From CAYXGZ01 sp964464755 (lineage in GTDB: Bacteria; Planctomycetota; MHYJ01; JACPRB01), in contig CAYXGZ010000011.1 in the NCBI GenBank assembly GCA_964464755.1, positions 11,282 through 75,281 of the forward strand: DNA of 64,000 nucleotides, read 5' to 3'. The first letter of the stretch is position 1. The number at the start of each line of letters is the position of its first letter. Under the pieces are notes generated by a model. That model was not told where the DNA came from. It did no database searches and saw nothing but the letters and a program-made list of their open reading frames with translations. Positions 26,118 to 34,223 of this stretch are shown here, one piece after another. Made by a program: the position numbers and the translations under genes.

Positions 26118-28397
26118 CTACTTCAGCAACATGATGGACGTGTTCAGTTCGTTTACCCCGGAGACGGCGACCTGATCCCCCGGAAAGAGGCCACGCCGGA
26201 TCTCCACCCAGGCGGCGTCCTCGCGGCCCGTCTCCACCTGGACCCGTTGGAACGATTTGCCTTGAGACACGAAAGCGTACCTGCGTCCCCCGATTCCAAG
26301 CAGGGCCCGGGCCGGAGCCGCGATGACCCGATCCGGAGGACTGCCGACGACCAGGGCCAGCCGGCCGACCATTCCCGGCAGGAGAGTTCCCTCCTCGTTC
26401 GGGAGGACCGCGTAGAGCGGAAGCGAAGCCCCGTCACCTTCCAGCGCGCCGGCCGAGAAGGTGAGGCGGGCCCGTACCTCCCGTTCGCCGACACCCACCA
26501 GGCGGAGGACTCCCTCCTTTCCCGGATTGCCACCGAGGACCCGCTGGAAGTCGCCCTCGAACACCCGCGCCTCCACCCACAGGGCGCTCCCGTCGACGAC
26601 GGTGAGGATGGGATCTCCGGAGTGCACCACGCCTCCGATCGCAACCGGAACCGCGCTGACGGTCCCTGAGATCGGAGAGACGACCTCGAGGCCGGCCATG
26701 CGCTCGCCCTGCTCGACCAGCGCGGCGATCTTCCCGGGAGGCGCTCCCGCGAGTTCAAGCCGGTTCCGGAGGTTCAAGACCGCCTGCTTCAATTCCAGGT
26801 GATCCGATTCCAGCTTGAGGCGGTCCTTTCGAGGGACCACCCCCGAGTCCGAGAGGCCCCGGGTCCTCTCCAGGATCGAGGCCAGCAGGCGCTCCCGGAG
26901 GAGAGCCCGACGCAGCTCCGATTGCAGGTGGTCGAACTCGATACTGCGGATCTCCGCCACCACTTCTCCCGCCTTGACCACTTGGCCGGGGCGGACCAGC
27001 AGGCCCCGGATCTTCCCTTCGAGTCGGGCGGCCACGTCCACCGATCCGCCGACCGCGCTGCGGAGCGTGGCATTGACCCGGACGACGTCGTCCAAAGTCC
27101 GCAGGTCGACCTCCACCGTCTCCAGCCGGATGTTCTTGCGCACCTCTTCCGAGAGCTTCAGGACGCCCTGGGCGTAGAGGGCGGACAGCTCATGACCTGC
27201 CACCGTGACGACCAGGTCGCCGGGGTACAGGCCCTCGATAATCTCGACTTGCCGGCCATCGGACCGCCCGGTGACGACGGGCTTCCGTTCGAAAACCCCC
27301 ACCTCGCTGTGGCCCTCGCGGGCCGCCGGAACATATTCCTCGACCTGCTTGTCGGCATCGATGCGGACAAACGCCCGGTCCTTGGCGAGAACCAACGCGT
27401 ACTTCTCCACGCCTTCCTCGATGATGGCCTCGAGGGGGGCCACCGTCGCATTCTCCGAGCGACCCGTCACGATCTCCATCACGCCGAAGATCCCGGGAGC
27501 CAGGAGGCCGTCGATGTTCGATACCGTGCTCCATGCCCTTCGCGTCCTTGACGGAGACACCTCCGGAGCCAGCAGCTCGATTCGTCCGGCGAAAGTCCGC
27601 CCGGGCCAGGCCGGGAAACTCGCCCTGACTTCCAGTCCGAGGCCGACCTCGGGAATGCGACTCTCCGGAATATCGCCTTGCACCAGGAGCTCGGAAGAGT
27701 CCTGGATCTCGACGAGGTGCTGATCGGGCGCGATCCGGCCGCCGACCGGCATGTCGACGTGCAGGACGGTGCCCGAGATCGGCGCCTTGATCGTGAGCCG
27801 TGTCGAACTTGCCCTGCCTTCTGAAGCCTGCAGCAGGTCCGCCTGGGTCAACCCCAGCGCGGCGAGCCGTTCGCGGAGCACCAGGATCTCGATCTCGAGT
27901 TCCTCGAGCCCGGCCTCCAATTCGAGCAGCTCGCGACCCGCGACGATCGTCTCCCCCAGGACGCGGGCACGCTCCAGATTCTGCCGGGCGAGGTTCCGTT
28001 CGAGCGTCCGGTGGGCCAGGGACAGCTTGTCCTGCTCGATCCCCGTCGACGTGAATTCCCCGAGGATGTCCCCGGCCTGTACGCGATCCCCGGGTTTCAC
28101 TCCGATGCGCTCCAGGATCCCTTCGGAGAGCGCGGTGGCGAAGCCGTGACGGGAGGGAGGCAGGACGACTTGGATGGGGACCGGGAGGATCTCTTCGATC
28201 GATCCGAAGTCCACCTTGGACGTGGCGACGCCAACGGCGCGCCGAGCCGGGGGTTCCAGGAGCAAGTGACCCGTCTTCGGACCGAAGGCGACCCCACGGG
28301 TCTTGATGGACTGGTGACCTTCGTGGGCCAGCACGAGTCCCGCCAGGAGCAGCAGGAGGGCGCCGGCCCTGGTCGCCCCGTATCGATTCTTGGTCAT
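26118..28397 (-). CDS. Double-length RND adaptor with two complete HlyD-type modules
   Basis: 759 residues, about twice the usual adaptor length. The leader (MTKNRYGATRAG then a hydrophobic run) is followed by HEGHQS. Module 1 (about 45-385) has barrel-sandwich halves RIGVKPGDRVQAGDILGEF and IKAPISGTVLHVDMPVGG, a helical hairpin between them and a barrel (LLVQGDIPES). Module 2 (about 395-759) repeats the order: GLLVRPGQVVKAGEVVAEI, a hairpin, and VSPISGTVSAVPVAIGG. There is no stop or frameshift between them. Each pump trimer normally binds six adaptors, so a fused pair would fix their stoichiometry. GTG at 28409 is an alternative start. Confidence 0.88.
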   Translation of the reverse strand: MTKNRYGATRAGALLLLLAGLVLAHEGHQSIKTRGVAFGPKTGHLLLEPPARRAVGVATSKVDFGSIEEILPVPIQVVLPPSRHGFATALSEGILERIGVKPGDRVQAGDILGEFTSTGIEQDKLSLAHRTLERNLARQNLERARVLGETIVAGRELLELEAGLEELEIEILVLRERLAALGLTQADLLQASEGRASSTRLTIKAPISGTVLHVDMPVGGRIAPDQHLVEIQDSSELLVQGDIPESRIPEVGLGLEVRASFPAWPGRTFAGRIELLAPEVSPSRTRRAWSTVSNIDGLLAPGIFGVMEIVTGRSENATVAPLEAIIEEGVEKYALVLAKDRAFVRIDADKQVEEYVPAAREGHSEVGVFERKPVVTGRSDGRQVEIIEGLYPGDLVVTVAGHELSALYAQGVLKLSEEVRKNIRLETVEVDLRTLDDVVRVNATLRSAVGGSVDVAARLEGKIRGLLVRPGQVVKAGEVVAEIRSIEFDHLQSELRRALLRERLLASILERTRGLSDSGVVPRKDRLKLESDHLELKQAVLNLRNRLELAGAPPGKIAALVEQGERMAGLEVVSPISGTVSAVPVAIGGVVHSGDPILTVVDGSALWVEARVFEGDFQRVLGGNPGKEGVLRLVGVGEREVRARLTFSAGALEGDGASLPLYAVLPNEEGTLLPGMVGRLALVVGSPPDRVIAAPARALLGIGGRRYAFVSQGKSFQRVQVETGREDAAWVEIRRGLFPGDQVAVSGVNELNTSIMLLK

Positions 28398-28405
28398 GGC
28401 GGTTC

Positions 28406-29749
28406 TCACTTGAGTTGCTCCGCACCGACTCCGACGGCCGCTTCGAGCTCCGCAAGGGCGGCCCGGGCCTCGAAGCGGAGATCCAGCCGGGCCGCCCGCA
28501 CGCGCAGGAGATCCTCCCTCGCCTTGAGTACCTGGAGCGTTCCCGTTTCCCCGGCGGCAAACGCCCGTTCCTGGCCCGCGAGGTTCTTCGAGGCCAGGGG
28601 GACCAGGTCCTGGTCATAGGACCCCTCGACGCGACGAAGGGAGCGGAGCCGTGCCACCGATACTTCCACGTCGCGACGGATGCCGAGGACGAGAGCTTGG
28701 ACCTCGAACTCCGCCCGGCGCTGATCCACCATGGCCTCCAAGGCCTCGCCCCGGCGCAAGTTCCGGAAGGGGAGCGGGATCGAGAAGCTCAATCCCACGA
28801 TGTTGTCCCGGTCGGAGAGCGTCCCGCTCCTCGTATCGATGAACGCCCCTTCCCGCTCCAGGAAGATTCCGGCCGTGAGGTTCGGTTGCGCTTCCGCTTC
28901 GACCAGGCGCGCCTGTTCGGAGTGAATCCGGACTTGGGCTCGAGCCGCCTGCAGGTCTTGCCGGCTCCGGAACGCGAGCTCAACAAGAGGACCGACCTCG
29001 GGAAGCGGGCTCCCTGGCCCCAAGTCGCCCTTGATCTCGAAATCGGTCCTTCCTGGATCCCCCATCAGAGCGGCCAGCCTGGTCTTGGCCGACTGAATCG
29101 CCTGGAGGATGAGGTCCAATTCGATCTGGATCCGGAGGTGCTCCATCCGGACCAGGCCGACTTCGAGTTCCGGAACCAGTTTGGCCTTCCAGCGCGCCTC
29201 CGCCGCCTCGACCAGCCGCCGGGCGATCGCAATCCCCTCGCTGGAGATCTTTCCTCGCTCCAGGAGGTAGAGGACTTCGAAGAACCTCGACGTCGCTTCG
29301 ATCCGGAGCTGGCGGCGTGCGTCGGCGGATGCGGCCCTGGCCCGGTCGATTTCCGCCTCGGCGACGGCGATGCGACGGGCTCTCTGCCCTGCCAGCTGGA
29401 AGGTCTGGGACAGCTCCAGTCGGATCGAGTAGTCATCCACTCCTCCGAAAGGAGCCGCCCGGCTGAAGTCCAACCCCAAGTCCGGATTGTGGGGATTCGT
29501 CTCGGCGGTGACCAAGCGCGCCCTGGCCTTAGGGAGCTCCAAGTTTGCCGCGTGGATCTGCGGATGGCTCTGCAAGGCGATCGACACGACCGTTTCGAGG
29601 TCCAGTTCGGCCGGCCAGGCGGTGCGGACGGAAGATCCCGTGGCCGGGGCGGCGATTCCCGGGGATTCCCGGGGTACCCAGGAATCCGCAGGGACTCCTC
29701 CGCAACCAGCGCCCAGTGTAGTGACGGCCGCGAACCAGAGGTGCTTCAT
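28406..29749 (-). CDS. Outer-membrane factor of the second metal pump (TolC family)
   Basis: 447 residues from an ATG with AGGAG nine bases upstream; the leader ends in a lipobox (TTLGAGC), so the longer frame is rejected. Two OEP domains are present: LPKARARLVTAETNPHNPDL and FSRAAPFGGVDDYSIRLELS in the first, and FSIPLPFRNLRRGEALEAMV with AAGETGTLQVLKAREDLL in the second. It forms the outer-membrane exit duct. The stop overlaps the alternative GTG of the adaptor gene, and the diheme cytochrome gene ends 8 bases upstream. Its sequence differs clearly from the first pump's outer-membrane factor. Confidence 0.9.
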   Translation of the reverse strand: MKHLWFAAVTTLGAGCGGVPADSWVPRESPGIAAPATGSSVRTAWPAELDLETVVSIALQSHPQIHAANLELPKARARLVTAETNPHNPDLGLDFSRAAPFGGVDDYSIRLELSQTFQLAGQRARRIAVAEAEIDRARAASADARRQLRIEATSRFFEVLYLLERGKISSEGIAIARRLVEAAEARWKAKLVPELEVGLVRMEHLRIQIELDLILQAIQSAKTRLAALMGDPGRTDFEIKGDLGPGSPLPEVGPLVELAFRSRQDLQAARAQVRIHSEQARLVEAEAQPNLTAGIFLEREGAFIDTRSGTLSDRDNIVGLSFSIPLPFRNLRRGEALEAMVDQRRAEFEVQALVLGIRRDVEVSVARLRSLRRVEGSYDQDLVPLASKNLAGQERAFAAGETGTLQVLKAREDLLRVRAARLDLRFEARAALAELEAAVGVGAEQLK

Positions 29750-29757
29750 CGATTCTC

Positions 29758-31095
29758 CTAGCGTCTTGTCTGGGGACAGCGAGATCCCGATCCCGGGCCG
29801 TCGAGGCACCCGCATCCCTCGGCCCCGGGGGTTCCCTGGCACGAGAGCCCGAGTGCTGAGCAGGGGCAGGGACCCTTGGAAGGGGGGTCGGCCAGCTTTC
29901 GAACGTGCGCGACGATGAGAGCGACCTCCGTCTCGGTCAGGCCCTCGTTGCTCGGCATGACCCCGGAGAGGTTCCAGTACGAGCCTCCCTTGCGGATCAG
30001 CCCGTTGAGGTAGGCATCACTCAGGCGTGCCGTTGTGGTTCCGTCGGCGAGCACCCGGGGCCAGGCCTCGCGCTCCGCCGTCATCGGACCCACGTTGCGT
30101 CCCGTCAGGCCATGGCAGGCTCCGCAATTCCGGATGTAGAGCGCCTGGCCTTGGGGCAGGGAATCCGGCGAGCCGTAGTAACTCGCGGCCAGGGCCCCGG
30201 CCCCCGAGAGGTCCTCCCGCTCCTGCTCCAGGATCAGGGTCATCGCGAGGCCACCTGTGTCCACGAGCTCTCGGAGATAGCGACCGAGGATGAACTCACC
30301 TCGAAGGTCCTCCTTGGAGCCGGCCACCTGGGCGGAGAGGAAGCGATCCACCGCGTCGGGCGCCTCGCCGCGGACCCTCACCTGGTGATGCGTCGTGGCG
30401 GAGACGAGGTCCCCCTCGGCGGTGAATCGCAGTGCCAGGGTCGTGGCCTGGCCTTCCCAGGAAACCGCACCGAAAAGCATGCGGCCTACCACGGTCCCCC
30501 TTGGTTCCTCGTCGTCGTCGGCCGGTTGGGCTTGGACAAGGACTGCAGAGGAAAGTAGGCGGGGCCACCGGGCCCGGGCGATTCGGACGTGACGTTCCTT
30601 CGACAAGTACGTCTGCCGGTAGGAGGCGCGGGTCGCATCATCCGGCAACGGCGGGGACAGGCTGCGCATGAAGGCGAGCAAGTTCCAGATCTGGAACTTG
30701 TCGTAGACCTCGTTCCATGCCGGCATGAGGTTCGATCGTCCGACGGCCCGGCCTCCGCGCAGCACGGCCTGGAACAGGAGGTCATCGGGCCGGGACATCA
30801 TGTACGCCGCGTCGCGATGACTCCGCGCCGTGGGCCCCAACAGGGTTGCCGCGGGACCGTTGCCGTCGCCGGTCACTCCATGGCACGTAGCACAGTTGAT
30901 CTCGTAAAGCTGGCGCCCGTGTTCGGCATCCCCGAGCAGCGGACCGGTCGGGGGTCGGGCCATGAAGCTCACCCTGGCGGCGGGTCCCGCGTCGTGTGAG
31001 GGTGCCGGCTCCGCCGGTCGACGCAACATCGCCGCGGCTCCACCCAGAAGGAGCAGCGCCCCGACGGCGATCGCGGCGAGGGTCCTCGATTTCAT
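29758..31095 (-). CDS. Diheme cytochrome c, membrane-anchored, with Cys-rich tail
   Basis: 445 residues. An N-terminal helix (LAAIAVGALLLLGGAAAML) anchors or exports it. Two cytochrome c domains carry CATCH (about residue 73) and CGACH (about 335), each followed by candidate axial Met (SNLMPAW and SGVMPSN). Between them is a domain of about 130 residues with no heme motif (AVSWEGQATTLALRFTAEGD). The C-terminus is Cys-rich: CPCSALGLSCQGTPGAEGCG then CLDG, a possible metal site. The ATG overlaps the stop of the YHS gene. Such cytochromes would move electrons in the periplasm, but their place in a metal-pump operon is unusual. Confidence 0.87.
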   Translation of the reverse strand: MKSRTLAAIAVGALLLLGGAAAMLRRPAEPAPSHDAGPAARVSFMARPPTGPLLGDAEHGRQLYEINCATCHGVTGDGNGPAATLLGPTARSHRDAAYMMSRPDDLLFQAVLRGGRAVGRSNLMPAWNEVYDKFQIWNLLAFMRSLSPPLPDDATRASYRQTYLSKERHVRIARARWPRLLSSAVLVQAQPADDDEEPRGTVVGRMLFGAVSWEGQATTLALRFTAEGDLVSATTHHQVRVRGEAPDAVDRFLSAQVAGSKEDLRGEFILGRYLRELVDTGGLAMTLILEQEREDLSGAGALAASYYGSPDSLPQGQALYIRNCGACHGLTGRNVGPMTAEREAWPRVLADGTTTARLSDAYLNGLIRKGGSYWNLSGVMPSNEGLTETEVALIVAHVRKLADPPSKGPCPCSALGLSCQGTPGAEGCGCLDGPGSGSRCPQTRR

Positions 31096-32138
31096 GGCTG
31101 CCCGCTCAAGTCGGGGAAGCGGCCCAGGTCCGCGACGGCACCCCACCGGTACTTCAGATGGCACTTCAGGCAGCTCTTCGCGTCGACATCAGCGTAGGCG
31201 CTGCGTGCCTGCTCGACGGGTCCCCGGCGGATCTCCCCTTCGAGGAGATCGAGCCGGGCGAGGAAGGCCGTCGTCAGTCGGTCGTATTCCTGCTTCTGGT
31301 CGGGGAACTTGTGGAGCTGGAACTGGGGCATGTTGGCCGCCCACCTGCGGATTTCGTCCAAGGACCCCAGCACCGACTCCGGAGGGAGCCCGCGATCCAG
31401 AGCCTTGCCGAACGCGAGCCAGTGCGCGCCCATGCGCTTCATGGTGTCGTGCTGCGCGGCCATGGAGAGGCTGGAGGTGTGACCGGCCGTGTCGGAGTGG
31501 GGACCGGCCGCCGGCGCGGGGCCCGCGGTCCCGATCCCATGATGGTCGTCCGCGGGAATGGCACCCGGGGTGAGGCAGTCCAGCCCTGCGGTGATCCGAG
31601 TGCCGTCGGGGTACTCGGCTTCGAAGTAGATCCGGTAGGCGCCCTCCGCCTCGATCAACTTGGAGAATCCGAAGGCGCCGGGGTCCTCGGTCTCGTGCAG
31701 CAGGTGAATCTCGGGCGCCGGCGGGGACCCGCGATCCAAGAGATATACATGGGCCACCCCCCGGCGGAGGGGCAGCGCCGTCTTGGCGTCCGGGATCATC
31801 CCGCCTTCCTCGGGAGTGCCCACCTGCAGGAGGAAGCGGACCAGGTCCCCCGGCTTGGGTACGCGGGGCCGAGCCGTCATGGCGACCGCGTACCGCCCGT
31901 GCATTTTGAAGACCCGGAGGGCGCCGACGAACTTTTCGGCATTCGCCAGGAATGCGCTCCGGCATGAGGCGCTGCAGAAGTAAAAGGTCTGGCCCGCGTA
32001 CATCTCCTTCGCGTGGGCCTTCTCGATCTCCACCATCATCCCGCACACGGGGTCCTTGTCCTCGTGAGCCTCCACCCGGGCGAGGGAGAGCAGAAGAAGC
32101 AACGCGGACAGGACTCCGATTCGTCGCGATCTCTGCAT
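31092..32138 (-). CDS. YHS metal-binding domain fused to a cytochrome c'-like domain
   Basis: 348 residues with GGGAG upstream of the ATG and a signal peptide ending near VEAHE. Residues about 28-72 are a YHS domain (DPVCGMMVEIEKAHAKEMYA then FYFCSASC), a motif often linked to copper or other soft metals. The middle (75-205) is beta-rich. A His-rich linker (DDHHGIG) leads to a helical C-terminus with SCLKCHLKYRWG near the end, the CxxCH placement seen in cytochrome c' four-helix bundles. The combination suggests a protein that senses, binds or reduces metal. The gene is translationally coupled to the diheme cytochrome. Confidence 0.85.
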   Translation of the reverse strand: MQRSRRIGVLSALLLLLSLARVEAHEDKDPVCGMMVEIEKAHAKEMYAGQTFYFCSASCRSAFLANAEKFVGALRVFKMHGRYAVAMTARPRVPKPGDLVRFLLQVGTPEEGGMIPDAKTALPLRRGVAHVYLLDRGSPPAPEIHLLHETEDPGAFGFSKLIEAEGAYRIYFEAEYPDGTRITAGLDCLTPGAIPADDHHGIGTAGPAPAAGPHSDTAGHTSSLSMAAQHDTMKRMGAHWLAFGKALDRGLPPESVLGSLDEIRRWAANMPQFQLHKFPDQKQEYDRLTTAFLARLDLLEGEIRRGPVEQARSAYADVDAKSCLKCHLKYRWGAVADLGRFPDLSGQP

Positions 32139-32241
32139 GGAGCACTCCCTCGATTTGCTCGACAGGGCCGATGATGGGTTCCGGACGGCGAACGGGAACG
32201 CCCCAAGCAACCTGGGAAAAGGCGTTCTCAGGAGGGAGGAT

Positions 32242-32661
32242 CTACGTCGTGAGGACTTGAAGGAGCAGGTGAAGGCGGATCTTGCTTCGGGGCGGGGACT
32301 GGGCTGAGGCCTTGGGCGGGTCGGGCCTCAGGCTCGGGCTCTCCTGCGGGTCCGGAGGAGCCACGACTTCCATGGCGACCGCCCGGGGATCCGGCCCCCC
32401 CGGATGGAAGTCATCGGCTTCGTGCCCCTGGGACGTCGAAGGCCCGCAACAGCACGGGGAGCCTTCGGAGGAATGCGGCACGGACCCATCGTCGTGACCA
32501 TGGCCGGGCCCGTGGTCGTGATGCGAATGCTCGTGGGCACCCTTCGACGATTGTTCGTGCCGGTGGTTAGAGGCCTCGTCCGTCGGGTTGCAGAGGCAGA
32601 GATCGATCCTGCCTCCCAAGGCCAGGGCCAAGAGTCCTGCGATCAAGCGGGGGGTCGCCAC
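32242..32661 (-). CDS. Small His-rich exported protein
   Basis: 139 residues from a GTG start. A short hydrophobic leader (LIAGLLALALGG) is followed by CLCNPTDEASNHRHEQSSKG and then AHEHSHHDHGPGHGHDDG, a His-dense run, and a CCC cluster. The Pro-rich C-terminus has no clear fold. Layout is close to the plus-strand gene at 10894-11253, which suggests that each pump operon carries such a protein at its head. About 100 bases separate it from the YHS gene. Coding is supported mainly by composition, so the start is uncertain. Confidence 0.6.
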   Translation of the reverse strand: MATPRLIAGLLALALGGRIDLCLCNPTDEASNHRHEQSSKGAHEHSHHDHGPGHGHDDGSVPHSSEGSPCCCGPSTSQGHEADDFHPGGPDPRAVAMEVVAPPDPQESPSLRPDPPKASAQSPPRSKIRLHLLLQVLTT

Positions 32662-32703
32662 TGCCTACCAAACGTGCGGCGCGACGATTCAATTCAACGA
32701 AAA

Positions 32704-33084
32704 TCAAGATTCCGGGATCTTCTCATGGTTCGGTTGAAAGCCCACCCTGCGCTCCGTGATCGCACGGGACGAGACGGTGATCCTGAAGATCAACTCGTAG
32801 GGTACGAAGACCAGGTCCATTTCCGCGCAGGTTGGAAGGGTCCGGAAGACCGACGCCGCCATCCACCTGGGGGCCAGTTGTTCGATGTGGCACAGGTCCA
32901 GCACGGATTCGCCGCCCAGATGAAGCAGCACGACGGGAAGTTGATCGGCCTTGCCGTGGCAGACGTTGCGGACCCTCCCCGGAAGGACCGTCGCGAAGAA
33001 CCGGGCATCGAAGGGCGCGCCGCCGGTGGCCGGGGGACCTTCCGGTTCTCTGGACTCTTCGGGCATCCTCTTCCGTTTCTTCAT
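32704..33084 (-). CDS. Hypothetical protein
   Basis: 126 residues. The ATG has GGAGG six bases upstream, which argues for translation. After a charged N-terminus (MKKRKRMPEESREPEG) the protein has a small alpha/beta pattern (FFATVLPGRVRNVCHG, LPVVLLHLGGESVLDLCHIE) and no signal peptide, so it is probably cytoplasmic. Two Cys-His pairs (VCHG, LCHI) might bind a metal or may be chance. No family recognised. It is the gene just upstream of the His-rich protein gene. Confidence 0.65.
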   Translation of the reverse strand: MKKRKRMPEESREPEGPPATGGAPFDARFFATVLPGRVRNVCHGKADQLPVVLLHLGGESVLDLCHIEQLAPRWMAASVFRTLPTCAEMDLVFVPYELIFRITVSSRAITERRVGFQPNHEKIPES

Positions 33085-33114
33085 GCCGGACCTCCGCCGC
33101 CGCCCGCCGGGGAC

Positions 33115-33145
33115 GAGGGCGGGATCCGCCGGGGATCCCGCCCTC
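33115..33145 (-). terminator. 13-bp perfect hairpin downstream of the CBM48 gene
   Basis: GAGGGCGGGATCC and GGATCCCGCCCTC form a perfect 13-bp stem with loop GCCGG. It lies 38 bases after the CBM48 stop on the minus strand and just before the next gene's ribosome site. No U run follows, so termination may be partial; the hairpin may separate the upstream genes from the pump operon. Confidence 0.6.
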
Positions 33146-33182
33146 CCAGGACAGGAGGCAGGACGCGCGTGCTGGCCAGGCC

Positions 33183-33482
33183 CTAGGTGACCGTCAGCAC
33201 GCAGTTCTCGCAGCCGAAGGGATTCGGCACCCGGCTCCTCGCCTCCGGATCGTCACGCCACTCGCCGTCGATGAGCAGCCGGTACTGGTGATCGCCCGGC
33301 GGGAGCCTCAGGTCGGCGTACCATTCGCCGGGAGGGCCCGACGCCAGCCGGACCTTGTCGGTAGACCACCCGGTGAACTCGCCCGTCACGACCACCTCGC
33401 GGGCCCCCTCGGCCTTGACCCGAACGCGGACCACGCGGAGTGGAGATTTCACCGCTCTGGCCGCAACCCTTGCATTCGCCAT
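33183..33482 (-). CDS. CBM48 / AMPK-type glycogen-binding domain protein
   Basis: 99 residues with an excellent ribosome site (AGGAGGTCAC before the ATG). Almost the whole protein is one immunoglobulin-like domain: VVVTGEFTGWSTDKVRL, GEWYADLRLPPGDHQYRLLI and DGEWRDDPEARSRVPNPFGC. The W-x-Y and DGEW-DP patterns are those of the carbohydrate-binding family 48 domain that binds glycogen in AMPK beta subunits and branching enzymes. No catalytic domain is attached. Why a glycogen-binding module sits in a metal island is unclear; such stand-alone modules occur in bacterial stress clusters. Confidence 0.85.
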   Translation of the reverse strand: MANARVAARAVKSPLRVVRVRVKAEGAREVVVTGEFTGWSTDKVRLASGPPGEWYADLRLPPGDHQYRLLIDGEWRDDPEARSRVPNPFGCENCVLTVT

Positions 33483-33522
33483 GTGACCTCCTGAAACATC
33501 CCGATACCAGGCGACACGCCGC

Positions 33523-33783
33523 TCAGTACACGTGCACGGAATTCGTCGGACGGGGGAGGCGCCTCACGATCACTCCTCTCCTGCGAAACCCGGCGATCGC
33601 CCGCAGGATGGCGCGCGCCGTCCCCGAGAGGAGAACGACCGCCCTGGCCCGGCGAGCCGTGATCCGAGCCCGGGTCAGGGTCCACTCGACGTGGTGCATC
33701 GACGTGATCGACGCAATCCATCTCCAGAGCCCGCCTCCGCAGGCGCTCGCCAGCAGCTCCACGCTCCGTCGACGGTTCATCAT
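33523..33783 (-). CDS. Possible small basic protein
   Basis: 86 residues, MMNRRRSVELLASACGG onward, rich in Arg. AGGAGG lies directly before the ATGATG start, almost too close, so the second ATG may be used. There is a moderately hydrophobic segment (AVVLLSGTARAILRAIAG) but no recognised domain. It lies between the CBM48 gene and a small membrane protein gene. Evidence is weak; it could be noncoding. Confidence 0.35.
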   Translation of the reverse strand: MMNRRRSVELLASACGGGLWRWIASITSMHHVEWTLTRARITARRARAVVLLSGTARAILRAIAGFRRRGVIVRRLPRPTNSVHVY

Positions 33784-33920
33784 CCTCCTGAACGAACCGG
33801 GGAGCCGCCGTATTCTCAGGCCGCCCCGATCGTCGCTCGCTCCCGGCCCTGACCGGGCGGCCGAGATCCGGCCCCAGCTTCGCGGTCGATCCCGCCGCTC
33901 CCCGCTTTCTCGCGGCATCG

Positions 33921-34154
33921 CTACTGCCCGCAGTCCGGGCATTGACCCGGCACCTTGGAACAATCGATCTCCCGCCCGTTGAGGACGCAGCGGGGCGAGC
34001 GCCTCGGTCTCTCGTCCTGGACCTCCTGGACCACGGCGATCTCGCAGCGCTTGCAGTACCGGGGTCCTCCGGATCTCGAGATCAGCAGGACGATCAGCAT
34101 CGCCAGCGCCCCCACCGCGAACCACGCCAACAGCGGCCAGCTCGATCTGCCCAT
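33921..34154 (-). CDS. Small membrane protein with a Cys ribbon
   Basis: 77 residues; AAGGAG is eight bases before the ATG. One N-terminal membrane helix (LLAWFAVGALAMLIVLLI) is followed by two Cys pairs, YCKRCEI and CPDCGQ, with CVLNGREIDC between, likely a zinc-ribbon-like fold. Its orientation in the membrane is unclear. It is encoded between a P2-type ATPase and the CBM48 gene on the same strand. No family recognised. Confidence 0.7.
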   Translation of the reverse strand: MGRSSWPLLAWFAVGALAMLIVLLISRSGGPRYCKRCEIAVVQEVQDERPRRSPRCVLNGREIDCSKVPGQCPDCGQ

Positions 34155-34223
34155 TCGCCCGCTCCTTTCGGGCCCGTGTTCGGGCCCATTCCAGCCTGCC
34201 TGGCGCTCCGGCCCGCCGCGCCT

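Noticed and set aside
23135..26134. A 3-kb open frame opposite the second RND permease
   Set aside because: Highly charged repetitive product; the minus strand encodes a full-length, motif-complete RND permease.
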